The notes: generated by a model from the sequence alone, not told the origin. Shown: positions 1 to 10,479, numbered from the stretch's first letter. The stretch: DNA of 64,000 bases from Burkholderia paludis (GCF_000732615.1 NZ_JPGL01000020.1:1-64000), one strand, 5' to 3'. Numbers and translations are program-made.

Positions 1-995
1 CCGAGCCACCAGCCGCCGGCCGCGAACAGCGCGGCGGCGGGCAGCGTCAGCACCCACGCCCACACGATGTTGCCGGCCACGCCCCAGCGCACGGCCGACA
101 GCTTCTGCGTCGCGCCGACGCCGACGATCGCGCCCGTGATCGTGTGCGTGGTCGACACCGGAATGCCGAGGAACGATGCGAGAAACAGCGTCATCGCGCC
201 GCCGGTCTCCGCGCAGAAGCCGCCGACCGGCTTGAGCTTCGTGATCTTCTGGCCCATCGTGCGCACGATGCGCCAGCCGCCGAACAGCGTGCCGAGGCCC
301 ATCGACAGGTAGCACGCGCCGATCACCCATGCGGGCGGCGCATCGGCGGTTGCCGACGCATAGCCCGATGCGATCAGCAGCATCCAGATGATGCCGATCG
401 TCTTCTGCGCGTCGTTGCCGCCGTGACCGAGGCTGTACAGCCCGGCCGACAGCAACTGCAGCCGGCGGAATCGCCGGTCGACCTTGCTGGGCGCGGTGCG
501 GAAATACAGCCACGACACGCCGAGCATGAACAGCGAGCCGAGGATAAAGCCGAGCAGCGGCGAAATGAAGATGAACGCGACCGTCTTCAGCAGCCCGTCG
601 ATGTTCAGCGAGCTCCAGCCCGACTTCGCGAGCGCCGCGCCGACGAGGCCGCCGATCAGCGCATGCGACGAGCTCGACGGAATCCCGTAGTACCAGGTGA
701 TCACGTTCCAGCCGATCGCGCCGACCAGCGCGCCGAACACGACGTAGTGATCGACGATCTCGGGGTCGATCGTGCCTTTGCCGACGGTCTGCGCGACCTT
801 CAGGTGAAAGATGAAGTACGCGATGACGTTGAACGCGGCCGCGAACACCACGGCCTGCTGGGGCTTCAGCACCCCGGTGGACACGACGGTGGCGATCGAG
901 TTCGCCGCGTCGTGAAAACCGTTCATGAAGTCGAATACGAGCGCGACGAGCACGAGCGTCGCGACCATCCAGAGGGCGAGTTGTATCGAATGCAT
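1..995 (-). CDS. pit: Inorganic phosphate transporter, Pit family (3' end outside window)
   Basis: Low-affinity phosphate (metal-phosphate:H+) permease of the inner membrane, PiT/PF01384 family. About 331 residues are visible from the start ATG at 993-995; the C-terminus lies beyond base 1. The PiT signature is readable near the N-terminus (FDFMNGFHDAANSIAT) and its internal repeat reappears later (LYSLGHGGNDAQKTIG), with hydrophobic segments throughout. The DUF47 gene lies just upstream with a 10-base gap, the usual pit accessory pairing, so the two are probably co-transcribed from the right. Identity is firm; the exact substrate preference is inferred from the family. Confidence 0.93.
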   Translation of the reverse strand, partial: MHSIQLALWMVATLVLVALVFDFMNGFHDAANSIATVVSTGVLKPQQAVVFAAAFNVIAYFIFHLKVAQTVGKGTIDPEIVDHYVVFGALVGAIGWNVITWYYGIPSSSSHALIGGLVGAALAKSGWSSLNIDGLLKTVAFIFISPLLGFILGSLFMLGVSWLYFRTAPSKVDRRFRRLQLLSAGLYSLGHGGNDAQKTIGIIWMLLIASGYASATADAPPAWVIGACYLSMGLGTLFGGWRIVRTMGQKITKLKPVGGFCAETGGAMTLFLASFLGIPVSTTHTITGAIVGVGATQKLSAVRWGVAGNIVWAWVLTLPAAALFAAGGWWL

Positions 996-1005
996 CGTGG
1001 TCCGC

Positions 1006-1632
1006 TCAGGCGTTTTCCAGCACGATGCCTTCGATGATGTTCGCGACGTCCTCGCACTTGTCGGTAATCTCTTCGAGCAGCTCGTAGATCGCCTTCAGCT
1101 TGATGAGCGTCTTCACGTCGTCTTCCTCGCGGAACAGCTTCGACATGGCGGCGCGCAGCACGCGGTCGGCCTCCGACTCCCAGCGGTCGATCTCTTCGCA
1201 TGCCTTCAGGATCTGTGCCGACTGCTTCATGTCCGACAGCATCGAGACCGCCTGCTGCACGTGCTGGGCCGACTGCGTGACGATATGCGCGAGCTGGCTC
1301 GCTTCGGACGTGACCGCACGGACGTCGTACAGCGACACGGCCGTCGCGACGTCTTCCATCAGGTCGAGTACGTCGTCCATCGTCGTGATCAGCTTGTGGA
1401 TCTCGTCGCGATCGAGCGGCGTGATGAAAGTCTTGTGCAGCAGATCGATCGCTTCGTGCGTGAGCTTGTCTGCGGCCTTCTCGGCGGTCTGCACGTTTTG
1501 CTTGTGAATCTCGGCGTCGGCGAGATTGTCGATCAGCAGTTCGAGCTCGCGGCCACCGGCAACGATGTACTTCGCGTGCGCATTGAAGAGTTCAAAGAAC
1601 TTGCCCTCGGTGGGCATGAATCGACCGAACAT
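1006..1632 (-). CDS. DUF47 / PhoU-like Pit accessory protein
   Basis: Soluble, mostly helical 208-residue protein of the DUF47 (TIGR00153, PhoU-like) family. It starts MFGRFMPTEGKFF and contains the acidic metal-binding type helices of this family (for example EEITDKCEDVANIIEG near the C-terminus). DUF47 proteins are encoded beside pit permeases and are thought to modulate phosphate uptake; the 10-base spacing here supports that. A -10-like element lies about 50 bases upstream of the start. Function beyond 'Pit partner' is not established from sequence. Confidence 0.9.
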   Translation of the reverse strand: MFGRFMPTEGKFFELFNAHAKYIVAGGRELELLIDNLADAEIHKQNVQTAEKAADKLTHEAIDLLHKTFITPLDRDEIHKLITTMDDVLDLMEDVATAVSLYDVRAVTSEASQLAHIVTQSAQHVQQAVSMLSDMKQSAQILKACEEIDRWESEADRVLRAAMSKLFREEDDVKTLIKLKAIYELLEEITDKCEDVANIIEGIVLENA

Positions 1633-1678
1633 GGGATTCCTGAGAGATTGTCAAACTACTGTCACGAAAACGGGCGAC

Positions 1679-1684
1679 ATTGTA
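1679..1684 (-). promoter_or_regulatory. Candidate -10 element for the DUF47-pit operon
   Basis: On the minus strand TACAAT lies about 47 bases upstream of the DUF47 start. No convincing -35 hexamer is seen at 16-18 bases, so this is only a candidate sigma-70 -10 box. Confidence 0.35.
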
Positions 1685-1770
1685 CCGTTTCCGGTCAGGC
1701 CGCGCCGCGCACTTATGCGCGCGACGGGATTGGATACAACGCTTGGCAATTTAGGGGTTTACAACCGGCT

Positions 1771-3153
1771 TTACTCGCCGTAGAAGGTTTGCGCCCCGGC
1801 AAAGTTGTCGAACTTCGTGTATTGCCCCAGGAACGTGAGGCGAACAGGACCGATCGGGCCGTTACGCTGCTTGCCGATGATGATTTCGGCCGTACCCTTG
1901 TCGGGGCTGTCGGGGTTGTAGACTTCGTCACGGTAAATGAACAGGATCACGTCCGCATCCTGTTCGATTGCGCCAGATTCACGCAAATCCGACATCACCG
2001 GACGCTTGTTCGGACGCTGTTCGAGACCGCGGTTCAGCTGCGACAGCGCGATCACCGGCACGTCGAGCTCCTTCGCGAGGCTCTTCAGCGATCGCGAGAT
2101 TTCCGAGATTTCGGTCGCGCGGTTTTCGCCCTGCGACGAACCCGACATCAGCTGCAGGTAGTCGACGATGATCAGGCCGAGTTTGCCGCACTGCCGCGCG
2201 AGACGCCGCGCACGCGAGCGCAGCTCCATCGGGTTCAGGCCGCCCGTCTCGTCGATGAAGAGCTGCGCCTCGCTCATCTTCTGTACCGCGTGAGTCAGTT
2301 TCGGCCAGTCCTCGTCCGTCAGGCGACCGGTACGCATCCGGTGCTGGTCGAGCCGGCCGATCGAGCCGAGCATCCGCATCACGAGCTGGGTGCCCGGCAT
2401 TTCCATCGAGAACACCGCGACCGGCAGCCCGTACTCGACCGCGACGTATTCGCCGATGTTCATCGAAAATGCGGTCTTGCCCATCGACGGCCGCCCCGCG
2501 ACGATGATCAGCTCGCCGCCGTGCATCCCGGACGTCATCCGGTCGAGGTCGACGAAGCCCGTCGGCGTGCCCGTGACGTCGCTCGGGTTCGCCGTGTGAT
2601 ACAGCGTGTCGATCCGCTCGACGACCTGCGTGAGCAGCGGACCGATCTCGAGGAAGCCCTGGTTGCCGCGCGCGCCCTCTTCGGCAATCGAGAACACCTT
2701 CGATTCGGCTTCGTCGAGCAGTTGGCGAACTTCCTTGCCTTGCGGATTGAACGCATCGGCCGAGATTTCGTCGGCAACCGACACGAGCCGGCGCAGCACC
2801 GCGCGGTCGCGCACGATTTCCGCGTAGCGGCGGATGTTCGCCGCGCTCGGCGTGTTCTGCGCGAGTGCGTTCAGGTATGCGAGGCCGCCGACGTCGTCGG
2901 CCTTGCCGGACGTGGTCAGCGCTTCGTACACGGTCACGACGTCGGCCGGGCGCGTCGACGCGATCAGGCGGCCGATGTGCTCGTAGATGATCCGGTGGTC
3001 GTAGCGATAGAAATCGCCCTGCGACAGGAAGTCGGCAATCCGGTCCCATGCCGCGTTGTCGAGCAACAGGCCGCCGAGCACCGACTGCTCGGCTTCGACC
3101 GAATGCGGCGGGACTTTCAGCGATTCGATTTGGGGATCTTGCGGCGCGTTCAT
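1771..3153 (-). CDS. dnaB: Replicative DNA helicase DnaB
   Basis: Hexameric 5'-3' helicase that unwinds the replication fork and recruits DnaG primase. The 460-residue length is normal. The N-terminal DnaB domain covers roughly residues 15-120, and the RecA-like domain starts near 195 with Walker A GRPSMGKT at about 220-227 and a Walker B stretch IIVDYLQLM. It follows the S6-PriB-S18-L9 operon but is separated from rplI by a strong terminator, so it probably has its own promoter. No clear Shine-Dalgarno precedes the ATG; a GATAAT lies only 9 bases upstream, which would give an almost leaderless transcript if it were used. Confidence 0.97.
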   Translation of the reverse strand: MNAPQDPQIESLKVPPHSVEAEQSVLGGLLLDNAAWDRIADFLSQGDFYRYDHRIIYEHIGRLIASTRPADVVTVYEALTTSGKADDVGGLAYLNALAQNTPSAANIRRYAEIVRDRAVLRRLVSVADEISADAFNPQGKEVRQLLDEAESKVFSIAEEGARGNQGFLEIGPLLTQVVERIDTLYHTANPSDVTGTPTGFVDLDRMTSGMHGGELIIVAGRPSMGKTAFSMNIGEYVAVEYGLPVAVFSMEMPGTQLVMRMLGSIGRLDQHRMRTGRLTDEDWPKLTHAVQKMSEAQLFIDETGGLNPMELRSRARRLARQCGKLGLIIVDYLQLMSGSSQGENRATEISEISRSLKSLAKELDVPVIALSQLNRGLEQRPNKRPVMSDLRESGAIEQDADVILFIYRDEVYNPDSPDKGTAEIIIGKQRNGPIGPVRLTFLGQYTKFDNFAGAQTFYGE

Positions 3154-3221
3154 GGGTTGGGATTATCGCGAATTACACAGGACGACGCCATACCGGCCGC
3201 CAGTGATAGTGATGCGGCAAT

Positions 3222-3256
3222 AAAAAAGGCAGGCCCCGGTTGCCCGGGCGCCTGCC
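3222..3256 (-). terminator. Rho-independent terminator after rplI
   Basis: Minus-strand hairpin (arms at 3228-3239 and 3244-3256, one bulged base, 3-4 base loop) followed by a six-T run. It ends the rpsF-priB-rpsR-rplI transcript before dnaB. Confidence 0.85.
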
Positions 3257-3298
3257 CTTGTCCGGACGGCGGAAGCCGCCCGGGAAGCCTGCATACGC

Positions 3299-3751
3299 TT
3301 ACGCGTGGTCGCCGATCACGTTGATCGTGACGTCGACGACGACGTCCGTGTGCAGCGCGACCTGGACGGTGTGCTCGCCGATCATCTTCAGCGGGCCTTC
3401 CGGCATGCGAACTTGCAGCTTCTCGACCTCGAAACCTGCCTTCTTCAGCAGTTCCGCGACGTCGCCGTTCGTGACCGAGCCGAACAGACGGCCGTCAACG
3501 CCCGACTTCTGCGTGATGTCGAACGACTGGCCGCCCAGCTTCTCGCCGACTGCCTGCGATGCTGCCAGCTTTTCAGCGGCGATCTTTTCGAGTTCGGCGC
3601 GGCGAACTTCGAATTCGGCGATCGCTTCCTTCGTTGCACGGCGAGCCTTGCGGTTCGGGATCAGGAAGTTGCGAGCGTAACCGTCCTTGACCTTGACGAT
3701 GTCGCCGAGGTTACCCAGATTGGCGACTTTTTCCAACAGAATGATTTGCAT
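3299..3751 (-). CDS. rplI: 50S ribosomal protein L9
   Basis: Binds 23S rRNA at the base of the L1 stalk and helps hold the reading frame. The 150-residue length is standard. The N-terminal L9 signature is readable ([17 protein letters not shown], then GYARNFLIP), followed by the long connecting helix and the C-terminal domain. Last gene of the S6-PriB-S18-L9 operon, 27 bases after rpsR; a GGAGAATTCGA stretch precedes the ATG as ribosome binding site. Confidence 0.98.
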   Translation of the reverse strand: MQIILLEKVANLGNLGDIVKVKDGYARNFLIPNRKARRATKEAIAEFEVRRAELEKIAAEKLAASQAVGEKLGGQSFDITQKSGVDGRLFGSVTNGDVAELLKKAGFEVEKLQVRMPEGPLKMIGEHTVQVALHTDVVVDVTINVIGDHA

Positions 3752-3778
3752 TCGAATTCTCCTTATTGCGTCGCCTGA

Positions 3779-4054
3779 TTACGCCTTGTGCTGATCGGTG
3801 TACGGCAGCAGCGCGAGGAAACGCGCACGCTTGATGGCCGTATCCAGCTGACGCTGATAGTGCGCCTTCGTACCCGTCAGACGAGCCGGCGTGATCTTGC
3901 CGTTTTCGCCGATGAAGTCCTTCAGCGTTTCCGTGTCCTTGTAGTCGATCTGCTCGACGCCTGCAGCCGTGAAACGGCAGAACTTCTTGCGCTTGAAGAG
4001 CGGGTTTTGTTGCTGACGACGCTTGTCGAATTTCTTACCAGTCGGGCGGGGCAT
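3779..4054 (-). CDS. rpsR: 30S ribosomal protein S18
   Basis: Small-subunit platform protein that pairs with S6. The 91-residue protein starts [16 protein letters not shown] and contains the S18 core with RRKKFCRF-like basic/Cys segment and [12 protein letters not shown]. An upstream extension of the frame exists but was rejected because the chosen ATG gives the normal S18 length and lies 4 bases after the priB stop codon. Translation is probably coupled to priB. Confidence 0.97.
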
Positions 4055-4058
4055 GATT

Positions 4059-4358
4059 TCAGTCCTTTCCAATGTCCTGCAATGCTGTGATGTGAAACAC
4101 CAAGGTTCTCGCGTTGCGGCTTTTCTTTGCCAGGAAGCCCGTGAACAGCGTTTCGACGCCCATTTCACGACGCTCCAGCTTGCCGCTCGCCTCACCGGCC
4201 GCCACCGCCTCGATCGTCATTTCGACCTGACGGGGAATGCCTGCTTCGACGACTTCCGTGCGGTGATGCAATGTGGCGCTTGCGATCGGAACACCTGCCG
4301 GCGTATATCGCACCGGTGCGCGTTCGACGACGCTCGCCGTCAATTGCAACCTGTTCAC
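4059..4358 (-). CDS. priB: Primosomal replication protein PriB (single-strand DNA-binding)
   Basis: Small OB-fold protein of 99 residues that takes part in PriA-dependent replication restart. The sequence [22 protein letters not shown] and the repeated T/V-rich beta strands match the PriB/SSB-like family. Its place between rpsF and rpsR is the classic location of priB in beta- and gammaproteobacteria. The gap to rpsF is 40 bases and to rpsR is 4 bases. Confidence 0.93.
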
Positions 4359-4398
4359 GTGAGTGACGCGCTCCTTGATGGCTTAATGAATGACGAAC

Positions 4399-4773
4399 TT
4401 AAGCCTGCGCTTCGGTCGGCTGAGCTGCAGCCGCCTTCTTGGCTTCTTCGCGCTGAACTTCCTTCATCATCGGCGACGGGCCGGTTTCGGCCTTCTTCAT
4501 CTTGACGATGAGGTGACGCAGCACGGCGTCGTTGAACTTGAACGCGTGTTCGAGTTCGTCGAGCGTCGTCTGGTCGCACTCGATGTTCATGCAGACGTAG
4601 TGAGCCTTCGCGAGTTTCTCGATCATGTAGGCCAGTTGGCGACGGCCCCAGTCTTCGACACGGTGGATCTGACCGCCGTGCGACGTGATCGTGGTCTTGT
4701 AACGCTCGATCATCGCGGGCACTTGCTCGCTTTGATCGGGGTGCACGATGAATACGATTTCGTAATGACGCAT
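4399..4773 (-). CDS. rpsF: 30S ribosomal protein S6
   Basis: S6 pairs with S18 on the small-subunit platform. The 124-residue product starts [19 protein letters not shown], the family signature, and ends in an Ala/Glu/Lys-rich tail. An upstream in-frame ATG was rejected because the chosen start has an AAGGAGTG ribosome binding site at the right distance and the expected N-terminus. First gene of the operon; a sigma-70 promoter and a foldable leader lie upstream. Confidence 0.97.
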   Translation of the reverse strand: MRHYEIVFIVHPDQSEQVPAMIERYKTTITSHGGQIHRVEDWGRRQLAYMIEKLAKAHYVCMNIECDQTTLDELEHAFKFNDAVLRHLIVKMKKAETGPSPMMKEVQREEAKKAAAAQPTEAQA

Positions 4774-4796
4774 TACACACTCCTTGTGGATTGAAG

Positions 4797-4822
4797 CCAC
4801 CCGGGCGTCTGAACCGGTGTGG
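4797..4822 (-). promoter_or_regulatory. Candidate S6:S18-binding mRNA leader hairpin
   Basis: In the rpsF leader the minus strand can fold CCAC-(A)-CCGG against CCGG-GTGG, a stem with one bulged A and a 9-base loop, 24 bases before the start codon. A bulged stem containing ACCG in the rpsF leader is the type of site described for autogenous control by the S6:S18 complex. Whether this stem matches that consensus closely was not computed. Confidence 0.45.
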
Positions 4823-4839
4823 CAAGTGAGAAGCCGAAG

Positions 4840-4868
4840 ATTCTAACCCGTATACGGGGCTCATGCAA
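4840..4868 (-). promoter_or_regulatory. Sigma-70 promoter of the rpsF-priB-rpsR-rplI operon
   Basis: Minus strand: -35 TTGCAT (4863-4868), 17-base spacer, -10 TAGAAT (4840-4845). The predicted start of transcription is about 60 bases before the rpsF ATG. Confidence 0.7.
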
Positions 4869-5003
4869 GACCAATCGACGCCGCGCCTGCGGATTCGGCC
4901 ATGTTTTCAAAGACTTGAAACGGCGAACGGGCACGAGCGGCCGCCCTTCGGCTGCCGCTCGACCGGGGTCGGAACATCGGCGCGCCGGGCCGGCGCCCCG
5001 CCG

Positions 5004-5918
5004 TCACTCGCTGCGCGTGCCCGAGAGCCGTGCGTCGAGCGCCGTCCTGAACGCCGCGAGCGCCGACGGCTCGGCGTCCGTCACCGCCCACCACGTCATT
5101 CCGGCCGCGTCCCAGCGATCGAGCGCATAGCCCTGCGACACGGTCGCATACGGCGCCGCCGGCCCTTCCCCGGCAGGCCGCACATAGACGTCGATCACGT
5201 GCTGCCGGTAGCGGTAGACGAGCACCGCGACGCGGCGGCGCCCGACGTAGTCGAGCCGCCCGCCGACCAGCGCGAAGCCGTTCGTCGCGAGATCCTCGAC
5301 CGGCGGCGCATAGTCGAGCCGGCCGTTGAACCACGGCTTGACCGTGTGCCGGTCGGTCGAGATGACGTCGATGTCGCGCGCCGACAGGTCGGCCCGCACG
5401 TGGCTCGCGACGAGTTCGTCGACCGTGCGGTCGGTGTCGGCATGACGCGCGGACAGCACCATGCCGCCTGCCGCGGCCAGCGCCACCAGCAGCGCAACGC
5501 CCCAGCCAAGTCCGGGCAGCGCGACGGCGCCCGGCCATGCACCGGCCTGTGCCGGTCGCGCCGCGCCGCCGCGCCCCGCCGGCCACCACGCAAACCAGCG
5601 GCGGCCGCCCGACCGCGGCCTGGGCTGCGCCTGCGGTTGCGATTCGACCCGCGATTCGACCCGCGGCTGTTCGGCGGCGGGAGCCAGGGCAGGCGCGGCG
5701 GCGGCCGGCAGGCTCGCAAGAATGCTCGCCCGCAGCGCATCCGGCGCGCGGTGATAGTCGGCCTGCCGCACGGCCTGTACCAGCGTGACGATCCGCGCGC
5801 GCTCGCGGCGGCAGGCATCGCACCCTTCGACATGCTGCTGGACCCGCAGCGCATCGGGCGCCGACAGCTCGCGGTCGACGTCCGCGTCCAGCAACGCGCG
5901 CGCTTCGTTACAGTCCAT
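5004..5918 (-). CDS. Membrane anti-sigma factor with zinc-binding domain
   Basis: A 304-residue protein starting MDCNEARALLDADVD. The N-terminal domain carries the H-x3-C-x2-C zinc anti-sigma signature (His29, Cys33, Cys36 in QHVEGCDACRRE). A Pro/Arg-rich linker follows, then one membrane segment around residues 136-157 and a periplasmic domain of about 145 residues. Its start overlaps the end of the ECF sigma gene by 11 bases, so the two are translationally coupled. By family logic it sequesters the sigma factor at the membrane until an envelope or redox signal acts. The signal is unknown. Confidence 0.85.
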   Translation of the reverse strand: MDCNEARALLDADVDRELSAPDALRVQQHVEGCDACRRERARIVTLVQAVRQADYHRAPDALRASILASLPAAAAPALAPAAEQPRVESRVESQPQAQPRPRSGGRRWFAWWPAGRGGAARPAQAGAWPGAVALPGLGWGVALLVALAAAGGMVLSARHADTDRTVDELVASHVRADLSARDIDVISTDRHTVKPWFNGRLDYAPPVEDLATNGFALVGGRLDYVGRRRVAVLVYRYRQHVIDVYVRPAGEGPAAPYATVSQGYALDRWDAAGMTWWAVTDAEPSALAAFRTALDARLSGTRSE

Positions 5919-6549
5919 CGATCGCCTCCGATGCGGTTCCGCCCGCCGGCGCACGGCCCGGCCGGCCTTCGTTCGCCGCCGCCGGCGCGTCGCCCAGCAG
6001 CGCGGCAAGCTTGCGGCGACCGCGCGCGAGCCGCGACATCACCGTGCCGACCGGCACGTCCGCGATCGCCGCGATCTCGCGGTAACTCAGGTCCTCCATC
6101 TCGCGCAACACGAGCACCTCGCGGTATTCGGGCGGCAGCTTCGCCAGCGCCGCATTCACGATCCGCGCGTTCTCGCCGCGCAGCAGGTGCGCGAGCGGGT
6201 CCTCCGTCGCCGGCTGCCAGTCGTCGGGCACGTCGGTGTCGTCGAGCGTGTCGGGCAGCGCGACCTCGTGCGCATGCGTGCGGCGCCGCCACTCGGTGTA
6301 CCAGGTGTGGCGCACGATCGTCAGCAGCCACGGCCGCGCGTTGTCGCCCCGGCACGAATCGACGAAGCGCAGCGCGCGCATGCACGCGTCCTGGACGACG
6401 TCGTCGGCGTCGCCGGCGCTGCCGCTCAGCCAGCGCGCGAGGTTGTACGCGGCGTCGAGATGCGGCAGCACGAGCGCGCGAAACCGCTCGCCGCGCGCGG
6501 CCGCGTCGTCTGCCCTCGGTTCATCGACCGCCTGTCCGGCTTGCCCCAC
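5908..6549 (-). CDS. ECF-type RNA polymerase sigma factor
   Basis: Group 4 sigma-70 protein of 213 residues. Region 2 spans about residues 25-90 (DADDVVQDACMRALRF and ARPWLLTIVRHTWYTEWRRR) and region 4 about 130-185 (LPPEYREVLVLREMEDLSYREIA, then VGTVMSRLARGRRKL). The GTG at 6547-6549 was chosen because a GGGAGG precedes it and no ATG lies in frame at a sensible place; the true start could differ slightly. It directs RNA polymerase to a small regulon, normally including its own promoter, and is paired with the overlapping anti-sigma gene. Confidence 0.88.
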   Translation of the reverse strand: MGQAGQAVDEPRADDAAARGERFRALVLPHLDAAYNLARWLSGSAGDADDVVQDACMRALRFVDSCRGDNARPWLLTIVRHTWYTEWRRRTHAHEVALPDTLDDTDVPDDWQPATEDPLAHLLRGENARIVNAALAKLPPEYREVLVLREMEDLSYREIAAIADVPVGTVMSRLARGRRKLAALLGDAPAAANEGRPGRAPAGGTASEAIDGL

Positions 6550-6632
6550 ATGGCCTCCCTGGTCCCGGCGACCGAAGCCGCGCCCGTTCCGCGCACGGCG
6601 CCCGGACAGACCGGCACGGTGCGCGCTTGCCG

Positions 6633-6663
6633 ACCATACCGTCGTTGCGTCGAGTTTATTCCC
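6633..6663 (-). promoter_or_regulatory. Candidate autoregulated ECF promoter
   Basis: About 85-115 bases upstream of the sigma gene the minus strand reads GGGAATAAACT, an ECF-like -35 motif, followed about 17 bases later by TATGGTC. ECF sigma factors often drive their own operon; the assignment is by motif resemblance only. Confidence 0.35.
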
Positions 6664-6683
6664 GCGCCGCGCCCCTGGCGCGT

Positions 6684-6716
6684 AAAAAAACCGGAACGGC
6701 CCCGTGGCCGGGGCCG
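6684..6716 (-). terminator. Terminator after the LysR gene
   Basis: Minus-strand stem CGGCCCC/GGGGCCG (arms 6697-6703 and 6710-6716) followed, after six bases, by a seven-T run at 6684-6690. Confidence 0.6.
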
Positions 6717-6725
6717 CCCGCTCCG

Positions 6726-7637
6726 CTAAGGCGTGGTGCTCCAGTAACCGGGGCGCGCGTAGGCGGCGCGCAGATAGTCGATGAAGTAGCGCACGCGCGC
6801 CGGCACGTAACGCTGCTGCGGGTAGACCGCGAGGATGTCGTAGTCGGGCAGCGCATACTCGTCGAGCACGGTCTCGAGCTCGCCCGTCTCGAGCTGCGCG
6901 GCGATTTCCCACGTCGAGCGCCAGCCGAGCCCGAGGCCTTCCGCCACCCAGCGATGCAGCAGCTCGCCGTCGTTGCAGTCGAGATTGCCCGTCACGCGCA
7001 TCGTCGCGATCTTGCCGTGGCGCTGGAAATACCAGCCGCGGTTCTGCCCGCCCTGCAGGTTGAAGGCCAGGCAGTTGTGCTTCAGCAGATCGTCGAGCGA
7101 TTTCGGCCGGCCGTGCCGCCGGAAATACCCGGGCGTGCCGCATACGACGCGCCGGTTCGACGCGAGCTTCACCGCGACGAAGTTCGGATCGACCGCGCCA
7201 CCGATACGGATCGACAGGTCGTAGCCTTCCCGGACGAGGTCGACGACACGGTCGGTCAGGTTGAACGACAGCTGCATCTCGGGCTTGTCGGCCAGGAAGC
7301 CGGGCGCATGCGGCGCGACGTGCTTGCGCCCGAACGCGGCCGGCGCCGACACGATCAGGTGACCGCTGACCGCACGCCGCCCGGCGGCCAGCTCGTTCTC
7401 GGCCTGATCCCATTCCGACAGCAGCCCGCGACAGCGCTCGAGGAACGCGGCGCCCTCCTCGCTGACGACCAGCCGCCGGGTCGAGCGGTACATCAGCTTC
7501 ACGCCGAGGCGCTTCTCCAGCGCATCGATGCGCCGCCCGAGCACCACCGGCGACACGCCCTCCTCGAGCGCCGCCGCCGCGAGGCTGCCCGCATCGGCAA
7601 CCCGCACGAACGTCTCGATCTGCTTGAAGCGATCCAT
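6726..7637 (-). CDS. LysR-family transcriptional regulator, probably of the gcl operon
   Basis: A 303-residue LTTR with N-terminal winged helix-turn-helix (MDRFKQIETFVRVADAGSLA ... ALEKRLGVKLMYRSTRR) and a C-terminal effector-binding domain from about residue 90. It is transcribed away from gcl-hyi-glxR across a 171-base region, the usual geometry of an LTTR and its target. The likely role is control of glyoxylate use; the inducer is unknown. The domain assignment is firm and the target inferred. Confidence 0.88.
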   Translation of the reverse strand: MDRFKQIETFVRVADAGSLAAAALEEGVSPVVLGRRIDALEKRLGVKLMYRSTRRLVVSEEGAAFLERCRGLLSEWDQAENELAAGRRAVSGHLIVSAPAAFGRKHVAPHAPGFLADKPEMQLSFNLTDRVVDLVREGYDLSIRIGGAVDPNFVAVKLASNRRVVCGTPGYFRRHGRPKSLDDLLKHNCLAFNLQGGQNRGWYFQRHGKIATMRVTGNLDCNDGELLHRWVAEGLGLGWRSTWEIAAQLETGELETVLDEYALPDYDILAVYPQQRYVPARVRYFIDYLRAAYARPGYWSTTP

Positions 7638-7699
7638 CTCGCGTCTCCGTGTCCGTTCCGGCCGTGGCGGAAACCCCGTCAGGCCGTCATTCCATACTT

Positions 7700-7713
7700 T
7701 TAGTTTCGAAATA
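7700..7713. promoter_or_regulatory. Candidate LTTR operator between the LysR gene and gcl
   Basis: The only AT-rich patch of the divergent region contains the palindrome TTTCGAAA (7704-7711) within a T-N11-A-like context. It is positioned to control both directions. Motif-based guess. Confidence 0.3.
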
Positions 7714-7808
7714 AGCGACTCCGGCGGATCTTATCAAACCTTTCCTGCATCCCTAAAGTGTCCTCAACCGATCCATTCGCAAGATCCGCCACATTCAAGG
7801 AGACATTC

Positions 7809-9584
<1,776 letters not shown>

Positions 9585-9628
9585 ACCGCACGACATTTTT
9601 TGACCGACCGACCGAAGAGGCTTAGCTC

Positions 9629-10438
9629 ATGCCGAAGTTCGCTGCAAACCTGACCATGCTGTTCAACGAAGTGCCGTTCCTCGACCGCTTCAAGGCGGCC
9701 GCGGACGCGGGCTTCGACGCCGTCGAATTCCTGTTCCCGTATCCGTATGCGAAAGAGGAGCTTGCCGAGCGGCTCGAGACGCATCGCCTGCGCCTCGTGC
9801 TGCACAACCTGCCCGCCGGCAACTGGGATCAGGGCGAGCGCGGCATCGCCTGCCTGCCCGACCGCGTCGGCGAGTTCCAGGAGGGTGTCGGCCGTGCGAT
9901 CGAGTACGCGAAGGCGCTGAAGGTGCCGCAGTTGAACTGCCTGGTCGGCATCCCGTCGGCCAGCACGGCGCGCGACAAGACGTTCGTCACGATCGTCGAC
10001 AACCTGCGCTTCGCCGCCGACGCATTGAAGCGCGAAGGCATCCGCCTGCTCGTCGAGCCGTGCAACAGCTTCGACATCCCGGGCTTCGCGCTGAACCGCT
10101 CGTCGGAAGGCCTCGACGTGATCCGCGCGGTGGGCTCGGACAACCTGTTCCTGCAGTACGACATCTATCACATGCAGCGCATGGAAGGCGAACTGGCCGC
10201 GACGATCGAACGCAACCTCGCGTCGATCGGCCACGTCCAGCTCGCGGACAACCCGGGCCGCAACGAACCGGGCACGGGCGAGATCAACTACGCGTTCCTG
10301 TTCGCGCTGCTCGACCGGCTCGGCTACGCCGGCTACGTCGGCTGCGAATACAAGCCCCGCACCACCACGACGGAAGGGCTCGGCTGGCTGCAGCACGTCG
10401 CCGGCTGCGCGCCGGGTTCGGCGCGCCGCGCCGCCTGA
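9629..10438 (+). CDS. hyi: Hydroxypyruvate isomerase
   Basis: TIM-barrel isomerase of 269 residues interconverting hydroxypyruvate and tartronate semialdehyde. The N-terminus MPKFAANLTMLFNEVPFLDRF and the inner motifs (LLVEPCNSFDIPGF; GHVQLADNPGRNEPGTGEINY) match the Hyi family. It lies 44 bases after gcl and 41 before glxR, so it is the middle gene of the glyoxylate operon. The C-terminus is slightly longer than in E. coli Hyi. Confidence 0.95.
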   Translation: MPKFAANLTMLFNEVPFLDRFKAAADAGFDAVEFLFPYPYAKEELAERLETHRLRLVLHNLPAGNWDQGERGIACLPDRVGEFQEGVGRAIEYAKALKVPQLNCLVGIPSASTARDKTFVTIVDNLRFAADALKREGIRLLVEPCNSFDIPGFALNRSSEGLDVIRAVGSDNLFLQYDIYHMQRMEGELAATIERNLASIGHVQLADNPGRNEPGTGEINYAFLFALLDRLGYAGYVGCEYKPRTTTTEGLGWLQHVAGCAPGSARRAA

Positions 10439-10479
10439 GCAGCGCCCTTCCCGTTTTCAGCCCTATAGGAGACTTTCAC

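Noticed and set aside
4863..7703. Open frame of about 946 codons across the sigma, anti-sigma and LysR genes
   Set aside because: It is antisense to three recognisable genes and encodes an Arg/Pro-rich product without domains.
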